64,000 nucleotides of DNA from Nocardioides soli (GTDB taxonomy: Bacteria; Actinomycetota; Actinomycetes; Propionibacteriales; Nocardioidaceae): assembly GCF_014191495.1 (NCBI RefSeq), contig NZ_JACHWR010000002.1, forward strand, positions 1,240,001-1,304,000, written 5' to 3'. Numbering within the stretch: the stretch's first letter is position 1; each line of letters starts with the position of its first letter. The notes beneath the pieces were generated by a model. That model searched no databases. It was not told the origin of the DNA and was given only the letters and a program-made list of their open reading frames with translations. Shown piece after piece: positions 8,153-15,921 of the stretch. The translations under genes and the position numbers were made by a program.

Positions 8153-9630
8153 CCAGACGGCTGCCTATTGTGCTCGCGGGCGTCCTGCTCGGCGGCGCGC
8201 TCACCATCGCCGGTCCGGCGCAGCCGGCCGACGCCGCCCCGCCGGACGGCACGATCGTCTACATCCAGGACCACAACGTCTGGCTGGCCAAGCTCGACGG
8301 CAGCGGGCGCCACCAGGTCACCCACGGCGGCAGCGCGGCGGCGCCGTACGCCGGGCCCTCGATGTCCGACCAGGGCCTGATCGCCGTCCAGCGCGGCAGC
8401 AGCATCGAGGTGCTGCAGCAGAACGGCGCCGTGGTCAACCGGCTCTCGCCACCGAGCAGCTTCATCGAGGGGAGCTGCTCGACCATGAGCGTCACCCCGG
8501 CGCTGGAGCCGACGATCTCGCCCGACGGCTCCAGGATCGCCTACTACCAGGTGCGCCTGAGCAACTGCGCGGGATCGCTGAAGACCGACGCGCTCTCCAC
8601 CGTGGTCGACACGCTGCCCACGGGGCCGGGCACCTACGAGGTGGTGATCGGCAGCTCACCGGCGTGGGTGTCCAACGAGCGGCTGGTGCTGCGACAGGGC
8701 AGCACCATCGCGCTGTTCCCGCTGGGCTACGGCGACCCCGACGGGGTCGCCTGGTTCACCTCCACGGAGGTCTGCGCGGGGTGCTACAACGATCTCCTCG
8801 ATCCCGCCACCAGCAGGGACGGCACCCTGGTCGCGGTGGGCATCGACGCCGTCTGGGACGACGCAACCGACCAGAGCCTCGGGTACCTCGGCGTGCTGCC
8901 GACGTCGGGCGACCCCCGCTCGGCCACTCCGCCACCGCCGCCGGGCGAGGGCTGCTTCGGCGCGGCCGCGGAGCCGCGTCCCGACGACGGCCCGATCCTG
9001 GACAGCATCACCATCTCGGCCGACGGCTCGGCGATCGTGTACCGCGAGGGCGCGGACATCTGGGTGAACACCGTGGCGATCGGTGACTGCGCCGCCAGCA
9101 CCGGCACCAAGGTCATCACGGGCGCCTCCGACCCGTACTGGTCGCCGGCGCCGATCGCGCCGCCGGCGGTGCCCGGTGGCACGGGGCCCGGCGGCAAGGG
9201 ACCCGGTGGCGCTGGATCCGGCCAGCCGACCGTCCCGGCCGGTACGTCGACCGTGACCCTCCCGGGCGGGCGGACCGTCCAGATGTTCGACGACCGGGCC
9301 TTCAAGGCGAAGAAGTTCAAGGCGCGGAAGGGTGCCAGGTACGCCAAGCGAACCGCCATGGTGACCCGGGCGCACCGGGCCACGCTCACTCGCTCCGGCG
9401 TGCCGGGCGGCAAACTGTCGCTGGTCGCGAGCAAGGGCCCGCGGCACGGCACCGTTGCGGTGTTCTACGGCAAGAACAAGCTGCGCACCGTGAAGCTGAG
9501 CGCCCCGAAGGTGCGCCACCAACGGCTGATCCGGCTCGGCTCGGTGCCGGCCACGAAGAAAGCCACCGTGAGGATCCAGGTCACCAGCCGCGGCCGCACG
9601 GTGATCATCGACGGCCTGGCGATCGGCTGA
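8149..9630 (+). CDS. Secreted TolB-like beta-propeller protein
   Basis: 493 aa. Signal peptide in the first ~30 residues (cleavage near PADA-AP). The body has propeller-blade motifs of the PD40/TolB kind: DGTIVYIQDHNVWLAKLDGSGRHQVTHGG, ISPDGSRIAYYQV, TISADGSAIVYREGADIWV. A glycine-rich linker (GTGPGGKGPGGAGSG) leads to a C-terminal basic beta-rich domain of ~130 residues. It is paralogous to the protein at 18665-20200, sharing blade wording such as PYxxPxMSDxGxIAV and LQNGxV. Translationally coupled to the Ig-repeat protein before it, so the two probably work together outside the cell; no enzyme motif is visible. Confidence 0.8.
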   Translation: MTRRLPIVLAGVLLGGALTIAGPAQPADAAPPDGTIVYIQDHNVWLAKLDGSGRHQVTHGGSAAAPYAGPSMSDQGLIAVQRGSSIEVLQQNGAVVNRLSPPSSFIEGSCSTMSVTPALEPTISPDGSRIAYYQVRLSNCAGSLKTDALSTVVDTLPTGPGTYEVVIGSSPAWVSNERLVLRQGSTIALFPLGYGDPDGVAWFTSTEVCAGCYNDLLDPATSRDGTLVAVGIDAVWDDATDQSLGYLGVLPTSGDPRSATPPPPPGEGCFGAAAEPRPDDGPILDSITISADGSAIVYREGADIWVNTVAIGDCAASTGTKVITGASDPYWSPAPIAPPAVPGGTGPGGKGPGGAGSGQPTVPAGTSTVTLPGGRTVQMFDDRAFKAKKFKARKGARYAKRTAMVTRAHRATLTRSGVPGGKLSLVASKGPRHGTVAVFYGKNKLRTVKLSAPKVRHQRLIRLGSVPATKKATVRIQVTSRGRTVIIDGLAIG

Positions 9631-9642
9631 TGGACCGTGCCC

Positions 9643-9948
9643 TCACCGACAATCGGCGCCGGGGTCGGCCAGGTAGCCGCTGCCGAACGCGACCACCACC
9701 AGCTGGACCCGGTCGCGGACACCCACCTTGCGAAGCAGCTGGGCCACGTGGCACTTGACTGTCGCGACCGTGACCACGAGGCGCTCGGCGATCTCGGCGT
9801 TCGAGAGTCCGGCGGCCACGAGGACCAGCACCTCGGCCTCCCGCCTGGACAGCCGGGACGGCCAGGCGTGGACGGTGGACTCCAGGAGGTCGGCGACGGG
9901 TGCGGTCAGGACGGTCATGCGGGCCAGGATCGCCACGGGTGCGTGCAC
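9643..9948 (-). pseudogene. LuxR/NarL-type HTH fragment, probable remnant of a response regulator
   Basis: 101 codons whose C-terminal ~65 residues are a clear LuxR-type DNA-binding domain (LSRREAEVLVLVAAGLSNAEIAERL...TVATVKCHVAQLLRKVGVRDRVQLVV). A complete NarL-family regulator has ~210 residues with a receiver domain first; here nothing of a receiver with a phospho-Asp is present. Just upstream on the same strand (to 10036) another frame reads MVDDEPGLAPGVVRRG, resembling the start of a receiver, so most of the receiver seems deleted. It resembles the intact regulator at 17886-18539. A functional small single-domain LuxR protein cannot be excluded. Confidence 0.5.
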
Positions 9949-10062
9949 CCCGCGTGCATGCCGCGTGCACCGTCCGGCAGGTGTGGACGCCGCGGCGGAC
10001 GACCCCTGGCGCCAGGCCGGGCTCGTCGTCGACCACTAGCCGCCCCGGGCCGATCCCGGTCA

Positions 10063-10406
10063 GCGGTGAGTGGGCAACCTTTCGGGGGCTGAGAAGCGTT
10101 GCTGACGCACCGCCGCCCGGGGCCGATCCCGGTCAGCGGTGAGTGGGCAACCTTTCGGGGGCTGAGAAGCGTTGCTGACGCACCGCCGCCCGGGGCCGAT
10201 CCCGGTCAGCGGTGAGTGGGCAACCTTTCGGGGGCTGAGAAGCGTTGCTGACGCACCGCCGCCCCGGGCCGATCCCGGTCAGCGGTGAGTAGGCAACCCT
10301 TTCGGGGGCTGAGAAGCGTTGCTGACGCACCGCCGCCCCGGGCCGATCCCGGTCAGCGGTGAGCAGGCAACCTTCCGAGGCCCGGGAACGGTTGCTGGCG
10401 CACCGC
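10063..10406. repeat. Tandem array of five 51-bp palindromic repeats (73-bp period)
   Basis: Copies at 10063-10113, 10136-10186, 10209-10259, 10282-10333 (one extra C) and 10356-10406, separated by a constant ~22-bp spacer (CCGCCCGGGGCCGATCCCGGTC-like). Each copy begins GCGGTGAG(T/C) and ends GTTGCTG(A/G)CGCACCGC; the two ends are near-complementary. The first three copies are almost identical and the fifth is diverged. The reverse complement has the same 51-bp length and conserved ends as the repeats at 25401-25951. The rest of the 9949-10462 gap holds no gene that I can support. Confidence 0.85.
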
Positions 10407-10462
10407 TGCTCGGTCGCCTCACGACCCACTCGCCCCGCGGGATCGACGGCTCCCGGGCCGGC

Positions 10463-11158
10463 TCACGGCCCGGGGAACGCGGTCTTGAAGCGGGTGGCCA
10501 ACAGCCGGTCGCCGGTGACCGTGAGCCGCTCGGCGCCGCCGCGTCCGAAGCCGAGCAGCACCAGGTGGTCGTCGTCCCCGGCGAAGCGGACACTGGCGGG
10601 GCCCGGCGCACGGTCCGGCCGCCAGCGTCCGGCCGTACGCCGCAGCCGGACGTCGACCAGCCGACCGGCGAGTTCGACGCTCGTTTCCTCCGGTTCCGGT
10701 GCGCCGAGCCCGCCCACGAAGGTCAGCATCGGGCCGAGGGCGGCGGCGCACGAGGCGAGGGCGGACCCACCGAGTCCACCCGGCCCACCCAGGGCCCGGG
10801 CCAGGTCGACGACGTGGATCGCTGCCTCCGCGGCGATCAGCGGGGCCGCCACCTCCATCACGACGACGCCGCCGACGAGCTCGACCGGCCGTGTCGGGTC
10901 GGGGTCGCCGAGCCGCTCGACCGCCCGCGCGAACGCCGCCCGCGCAGCTCGCAGGTCGTCCGCTGCGGCGGGCGCCGGCTCGCCGAGTGCGGCCGCCTCC
11001 AGCAGCTGCGCCCTGCGGACGTGCTCGACCAGGTCCGCCACCCGCCAGCCGGGCAGCCCGGTGGGCCGGCCCAGCCGCTCCGGGTCGAGCCCCGTGGCGA
11101 GCGTGCCGAATCGCTCGTACTCCGCCGCTGCCACCCGCAGGTGCTCGCGCGGCGTCAT
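10463..11158 (-). CDS. TIGR03083-type maleylpyruvate isomerase/DinB-like protein
   Basis: 231 aa. N-terminal four-helix DinB-like pattern: LTHREHL-like opening TPREHLRVAAAEYERFGTLATGLDPERLGRPTGLPGWRVADLVEHV, where the His of DLVEHV and the His of EAAIHVVDLARALG are expected metal ligands. A C-terminal SCP2-like beta domain (FAGDDDHLVLLGFGRGGAERLTVTGD) follows. The family includes mycothiol-dependent maleylpyruvate isomerase and other mycothiol S-transferases of actinobacteria. Its start overlaps the stop of the SARP regulator (ATGA), so the two are co-expressed. Actual substrate unknown. Confidence 0.75.
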   Translation of the reverse strand: MTPREHLRVAAAEYERFGTLATGLDPERLGRPTGLPGWRVADLVEHVRRAQLLEAAALGEPAPAAADDLRAARAAFARAVERLGDPDPTRPVELVGGVVVMEVAAPLIAAEAAIHVVDLARALGGPGGLGGSALASCAAALGPMLTFVGGLGAPEPEETSVELAGRLVDVRLRRTAGRWRPDRAPGPASVRFAGDDDHLVLLGFGRGGAERLTVTGDRLLATRFKTAFPGP

Positions 11159-14100
11159 CGCGCCTCCGGTGCTCGGAGCAGCGCGGCGGAGCGCTCGGCG
11201 GCCGGCCGCAGTCCCCACGCGCGCTGTTGCCGCAGTGCCTCGCCGAGCAGTTCGCGGGCGGTGTCGGCGTCGCCGGACCGCAGGGCCAGGACGCCGAGAT
11301 GGTGGCTGGCGCTGCCGAGCAGGGCCGCGCCCGCACCGAGCACGACGTTCTGCCCGCGGGCCGGGGCGATGATCCGGGTCAGCTCCGCGGCGTGCGTCGC
11401 CTCCCCGAGGTCGGCGACCGGCGCGGCCACCAGGCAGCCGAGGAAGACCTCGATGCCGGCGAACAGCGGGGACGGGCGGAACCGGCGTGCGGAGAGATCG
11501 ACCAGGCGCGCCGCGGCCAGGTCGCGGTGACCGGCCGCCCAGTCGGTGAGCAGCCGGGTCCAGTCCCACGGCTCGAACCGGTCGTCGGCGGCCCGCAGCT
11601 CGACGACCTCGCGGGCGGCCTGTGGTGCGCCCTGCTCGAGGTGCAGCAGAGCGGACAGCACGCCGTGCACCCGGTCGGTGTCGGCGTACCCGTGGTGCGT
11701 CGCGACGACCCGGAACCGCTCGACCAGCAGCTCGGCCTCGGCGAGCCGGCCGCGACCCAGGCTGAGCACCGCCCGCCACAGCGGGACGTGCCAGCGGTCG
11801 ATCTCGCTGCCGGCGGCCTCCGCGCGCACCAGCAGGTCGTCGATGGCCAGGTCGGCGTCGGCGAGCCGGCCGAGCCGGATCAGGTCGGGCACCAGGCGCC
11901 GCCGAGCCACCAGGTCCGCGCCGACGAACTCGCCGTCCCCCTGCTCGGTCAGCGCGGTTGCGGTCTCCAGCAGCCGGACCCGGGTGGCCAGGTCGGCGGG
12001 CCGGTCGAGCACCGTCGCCACCGTGGTGAGGGTCTCCGCCCGCACCCGGTCCGACGCGGCGTCGGCCGCCGCCTCCGCCCGGCCGGCGACCAGGCGGGCC
12101 TGGTCCAGTGCGCCGGCGAAGGCGAGCGCCTGGGCGAGGGCGCCGAGCAGCGCTGCCCGCAGGTCCGGAGGATGGTCGTGCGTCAGCGCTCGCCGCAGCA
12201 GTACGACGGAGGTGTCGTCGGCGCCCGTGCGCGGCCGACGGGCGTCGACGCTCCAGTGCTCGTGGCCGAGCGCCGCGCGCGCCTCCACCTCCGGCGCCAC
12301 GCCGTGGGCGGCGTCGGCGAGCCGGCGGTAGTCGACCTCGTCGAGGCGGCCCGCGCGATGGGTGAGCTCGGCGAGATCGAGCCGCAGGCCGAGCAGCTCG
12401 GCCGGCGGCAGCGAGGCCGAACCGGCCGGCTGCAGGGCCGCCCGTTGGTGGCGCAGCGCCTCGTCGACGTCGCCGCGGGCGAGCGCCAGCCGGGACGCCG
12501 CCGCCGACAGCCGCACGGCCGTCGCAGCCAGGTCGGGTGCCGCGATCGAGGCGGGCAGGAGGTGGCGTACGGCGCGCCCGAGCGATGCCTCGTCGCGCTG
12601 GTCGGCCCGCTCGGCGAGCACCGCTCCGAGGCGGCCGTGCCGATCGGCCCGCGTCGCCGGGGTGAGCGAGTCGACGATCGCCTCGCGGACCAGGTCGTGG
12701 GCGAACCACAGCCGGCCCGGGTGCTCGGGATCCGCGTCGAGCAGTCGGCGCGGGACCGCGTCGTCGAGGAGCCGGAGCACCTCGAGCGGCGTGGTGTCGT
12801 GGGCGGCGGCGAGCAGCGGCACGTCCAGCACGGTCCCGTCGAGGGCCGCGGTGCGGAGCAGGTCTGCGGTCGGGGGCGCCAGCCCCGCCAACCGCTGCTC
12901 GGTCAGCGCGAAGGCGCCCTCGGGCACCGGCCAGGGATCGCTGGGATCGAGCCGGTCCCGCTCGGTCAGGAGATCCACGGTCTCGCGGAGATAGAACGGG
13001 TTGCCTCCGGTGCGCTCCATCAGCCGGGCCACCAGCCAGTCGGGTGGCGTCGCACCGGTGCGGGTCTCGACGTAGGAGGTCACCGCGTCGGCGTCGAGCT
13101 CACGCAGCCCGAGGGCGCGGGTGCTGTCCCGCCGGCGGACCCGGCCGACCACCCCGCGGAACGGGTGGGCGCCGGCCAGCTCGCCGTCGCGGAACAGGGC
13201 CAGGACCACCAGCGGCGACGCGGCGATGTCGCGGGAGACCAGCTCCACCAGCCGTGCCGACGCCGGATCGCCCCAGTGCAGGTCGTCGAGCACGACGAGC
13301 AGCGGCCGGACCGCCGCCATCCGGTGCAGCACCTCGGCGAGTGCGGCGAGGCCGAGGTCGTCGGGGCTCGGCTCGCCGGCGGTCGGGGCGATGCCGAGCG
13401 TCGCCGCGGCCCGTGGCCACTGCGGACCGAGCCGGGCGGCGTCCGCCGCGGAGGCAACGGCGAGCCAGTCGCCGACGGCCTCGCGCCATGGGGCCAGCGC
13501 TCGGACCTGCCCGTCGTCGTAGCAGCGTCCCCATGCGATGGCGAACCCGGTGGCGTGCGCGGTGATCTCGGTGGCCAGGCGGGTCTTGCCGATGCCGGGC
13601 TCCCCGGAGACCAGCAGCAGGCCGCCGGCGCCTCCGTCCGCCGCCGCAAGCAGCTCGTCGGCGGCGGCCAGCTCGGCCGCCCGCCCGACGAAGGCCGAGG
13701 GTGCGGCCGGGCGGGGGCCGGGCGCCGACACCGAGGCCGTGGGCAGCTCGCGGCGCAGCAGGCTCTGCTCCAGCTCGTCGAGCTCGGCCGGCGGGTCCAG
13801 CCCGAGCTCGTCGCGGGTCGCGCGGCGGTGATCGGCGAGCACGGCGAGCGCCTCGGCCTGCTGCCCGGCGAGGTAGAGGGCCCTCGCCTGGAGGGCCGCC
13901 GCGCGGTGGTCGAGTGGCTGCTCGACCAGGAACTGTGCCAGGTCGGTGCTCGCCGCGGCGTGCTGGCCGGCCAGCAGCCGGGCCTCGGCGAGGTCGAGCC
14001 GGGCCAGGCGGCGCCGGTGCTCCAGCTCGGCGACGCGGAGTGCGACGTCCGGGTCGTCGCCGAGCTCGGCGTACGGCGTGGCGCGCCACAGCGCGAGTGC

Positions 14101-14490
14101 GGCGGCGAGGTGCTGGGCGGCCTGCTCCGGCCGGCCGGCCTGGGCGGCGGCCCGGTCCAGCAGGCGCTCGAACTCGGCGACGTCGAGCCCGTCCTCGCCG
14201 ACGTCGAGCCGGTAGCCGAGGTGGTCCCCGACGATCCGGTCGGCGCCGAGTCGGCCGCGCAGCCGCGACACGTGGGACTGCAGGCTGTTGCGGGCGCTCG
14301 ACGGCGGTCGGCCGGCCCAGGCCAGGTGGATCAGCCGGTCGAGGGGCACCGCCCGGCCCGGCGTGCTGGCGAGCGCGGCGACGACGCGACGCGGGATCGC
14401 CCCGGCCGGGGTGTGGTCGGCCCCGTCGACGGTGACCTGGAGATCTCCCAGCACGCTGACCCGGGTCAGCCACCTCGACATGCCGAACAC
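11155..14490 (-). CDS. AfsR/SARP-type transcriptional regulator with AAA ATPase and TPR-like region
   Basis: 1111 aa. Residues ~10-100: OmpR-type winged helix (PGRAVPLDRLIHLAW, NSLQSHVSRLRGRLG). Residues ~105-250: bacterial transcriptional activator (BTAD) domain. Residues ~265-600: AAA/STAND ATPase with Walker A GEPGIGKT at ~296 and Walker B LLVVLDDLHWGD at ~400. The remainder is helical and TPR-like. Such large SARPs integrate signals and activate nearby operons. It lies between secreted-protein genes and is read divergently from the one at 14710; a perfect inverted repeat (14511-14540) sits in front of it. Local targets are likely but unproven. Confidence 0.88.
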   Translation of the reverse strand: MFGMSRWLTRVSVLGDLQVTVDGADHTPAGAIPRRVVAALASTPGRAVPLDRLIHLAWAGRPPSSARNSLQSHVSRLRGRLGADRIVGDHLGYRLDVGEDGLDVAEFERLLDRAAAQAGRPEQAAQHLAAALALWRATPYAELGDDPDVALRVAELEHRRRLARLDLAEARLLAGQHAAASTDLAQFLVEQPLDHRAAALQARALYLAGQQAEALAVLADHRRATRDELGLDPPAELDELEQSLLRRELPTASVSAPGPRPAAPSAFVGRAAELAAADELLAAADGGAGGLLLVSGEPGIGKTRLATEITAHATGFAIAWGRCYDDGQVRALAPWREAVGDWLAVASAADAARLGPQWPRAAATLGIAPTAGEPSPDDLGLAALAEVLHRMAAVRPLLVVLDDLHWGDPASARLVELVSRDIAASPLVVLALFRDGELAGAHPFRGVVGRVRRRDSTRALGLRELDADAVTSYVETRTGATPPDWLVARLMERTGGNPFYLRETVDLLTERDRLDPSDPWPVPEGAFALTEQRLAGLAPPTADLLRTAALDGTVLDVPLLAAAHDTTPLEVLRLLDDAVPRRLLDADPEHPGRLWFAHDLVREAIVDSLTPATRADRHGRLGAVLAERADQRDEASLGRAVRHLLPASIAAPDLAATAVRLSAAASRLALARGDVDEALRHQRAALQPAGSASLPPAELLGLRLDLAELTHRAGRLDEVDYRRLADAAHGVAPEVEARAALGHEHWSVDARRPRTGADDTSVVLLRRALTHDHPPDLRAALLGALAQALAFAGALDQARLVAGRAEAAADAASDRVRAETLTTVATVLDRPADLATRVRLLETATALTEQGDGEFVGADLVARRRLVPDLIRLGRLADADLAIDDLLVRAEAAGSEIDRWHVPLWRAVLSLGRGRLAEAELLVERFRVVATHHGYADTDRVHGVLSALLHLEQGAPQAAREVVELRAADDRFEPWDWTRLLTDWAAGHRDLAAARLVDLSARRFRPSPLFAGIEVFLGCLVAAPVADLGEATHAAELTRIIAPARGQNVVLGAGAALLGSASHHLGVLALRSGDADTARELLGEALRQQRAWGLRPAAERSAALLRAPEAR

Positions 14491-14510
14491 CTACTCCTGG
14501 CCTGACCCCG

Positions 14511-14540
14511 GACGTGTGGCGACCCACCATGCCACACGTC
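14511..14540. promoter_or_regulatory. Inverted repeat in front of the SARP gene
   Basis: Perfect 10-bp arms GACGTGTGGC (14511-14520) and GCCACACGTC (14531-14540) with a 10-bp spacer, about 20-50 bases upstream of the SARP start. Arm length and spacing of 20 bp centre to centre would place both halves on one face of the helix, so an operator is plausible. Confidence 0.5.
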
Positions 14541-14604
14541 GGGTCCCGCGCCCGTCATCCGTCGTGGCTCCCTGCGGGCCCGCGACGTGGCCCGCGCGAC
14601 GCGG

Positions 14605-14622
14605 GTCGTCCTCCAGGACGAC
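14605..14622. promoter_or_regulatory. GTCGTCC palindrome upstream of the secreted Ig-repeat gene
   Basis: GTCGTCCTCCAGGACGAC is a perfect palindrome (8-bp arms, 2-bp centre) about 90 bases before the gene at 14710. The same half-site GGGTCGTCC occurs as an inverted pair before the related gene at 18665, making it a candidate site for the NarL-type regulator encoded between them. Confidence 0.4.
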
Positions 14623-14709
14623 GTGGATCCTCCTTGGTGCTGACGATCCGGTCGGCGGGTTCGGGGGAGGGTCGCAGACGTCTTCTGTCCTCTCGCTCCT
14701 GGAGTCACC

Positions 14710-15855
14710 ATGCCTTCCCGCTCGTTCCTGCTCACGCCGACCCTCGCCGTGGCCCTGCTCGCGCCGCTGGCACCGGCTGCGTCGGCGATCGACGCCGACC
14801 TGGACCCGCCGATCATCGGGTTCGGAGTGCCGACGGCGGCGTACGACGTGTGGCACACCGACACCGTCACGGTGCAGGTCGACGTCTCCGATCCCGGTGG
14901 CACGGGGGTGAGGTCGGTGGAGTACCTGCTCACCGGTGCCTCGGAGCGGGCCGGCACGCTGCCGATCGACGGCGGCCCGGTGGAGATCAGCGCCGAGGGC
15001 CACACCACGATGTACGTCACGGCGTTCGACGACGCCGACCAGCGGGCCGACGGGGTCCTCCAGGTCGGCATCGACCGCACCCCGCCGATCATCAGCGTCT
15101 CCTCGCCCCAGGACGGGATCCAGGTGGAGCGCGGCAGCGAGGTGCCGATCCACTTCTCCTGCACCGACGACCACAGCGGGATCAACGGATGCGCGGGCCC
15201 GCGCGTGCTGGACACCACCACGCTCGGCAGGCATGCCGCGATCCTGACCGCGCGCGACCGGGTGGGTCGCGAGCAGACCCGGGCGATCAGTTACGAGGTG
15301 GTGCCGCCCCGGTTCGCCGTGAGCGGTGCCGTGGCCGTCGCCGGCGAGCCGCAGGTCGGGCAGCTGCTCCGGGTCGACCTGCCGCGGCTGACGCCCGCCG
15401 CCACCTTCGGCTACCAGTGGCTCGCCGACGGTGCCGCGATCCCGGGCGCGACCGCTGCGTCGTACCGGATCATGCCGACCGACGTGGGCCGCCGCCTGTC
15501 CGTCACGATCACCGGGACCGCGCCGGAGTACCAGCCCTGGGCCGAGACCAGCGCTGCCACGACCGCCGTGCAGAAGGCCTCGAGCCGGCTGCGGGTGCGG
15601 GCCCGGTCGCTGCCCGGCCGCACGGCGCGTCTCGACATCAGCGTGACCGCTGCCGGGACGACCGCCTCCGGTCGGGTCGTCGTCACCCGCGGCGGCCGGA
15701 CCGTTGGTCAGGGTCGCCTGGACCGCTCGGGCGACCTCCGCCTGGTGCTGCGTCGGCAGAGCACGGGCCGCACCGTCTACGTGGTGCGCTACGCCGGGAG
15801 CGCGGGCGTCGAGGGCGACACCGCCCGGGCCCGGCTCACCATCAGGCCGAGCTGA
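14710..15855 (+). CDS. Secreted Ig-like repeat protein
   Basis: 381 aa, ATG preceded by a GGAG (CTGGAGTCACC). Signal peptide to about residue 27 (APAASA-ID). Residues ~30-205 form two beta-sandwich-like units with GGTGVRSVEYLLTG, VGIDRTPPIISVSSPQDG and FSCTDDHSGINGC (a possible disulfide). Residues ~215-290 hold a repeat of the type YQWLADGAAIPGATAASYRIMPTDVGRRLSVTITG, and the last ~90 residues an Ig-like domain (ASGRVVVTRGGRTVGQG...VRYAGSAGVEGDTARARL). It is a shorter paralogue of the 658-residue protein at 20230-22206. No enzyme motif; probably a binding or surface protein. Confidence 0.8.
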   Translation: MPSRSFLLTPTLAVALLAPLAPAASAIDADLDPPIIGFGVPTAAYDVWHTDTVTVQVDVSDPGGTGVRSVEYLLTGASERAGTLPIDGGPVEISAEGHTTMYVTAFDDADQRADGVLQVGIDRTPPIISVSSPQDGIQVERGSEVPIHFSCTDDHSGINGCAGPRVLDTTTLGRHAAILTARDRVGREQTRAISYEVVPPRFAVSGAVAVAGEPQVGQLLRVDLPRLTPAATFGYQWLADGAAIPGATAASYRIMPTDVGRRLSVTITGTAPEYQPWAETSAATTAVQKASSRLRVRARSLPGRTARLDISVTAAGTTASGRVVVTRGGRTVGQGRLDRSGDLRLVLRRQSTGRTVYVVRYAGSAGVEGDTARARLTIRPS

Positions 15856-15909
15856 CCCGTGGCCGGCGGGCGTCTTCGGCGATCGCGACCGACGGCGTTC
15901 GGCCGCCCG

Positions 15910-15915
15910 TACCAT
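15910..15915 (+). promoter_or_regulatory. Leaderless -10 box for the histidine kinase operon
   Basis: TACCAT begins 12 bases before ATG 15922, the spacing expected when transcription starts at the start codon. The same spacing recurs at several genes in this window. No ribosome-binding site precedes the ATG. Confidence 0.45.
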
Positions 15916-15921
15916 CGGGTG

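Noticed and set aside
10063..10406. CRISPR array
   Set aside because: Repeats are evenly spaced, but the spacers are the same sequence each time and no cas gene is near; it is a simple tandem array of palindromes.
10463..12709. Single long minus-strand protein of 748 aa
   Set aside because: Only the last 231 residues (from the ATG at 11158) are real; the upstream part is an out-of-frame reading of the SARP gene.
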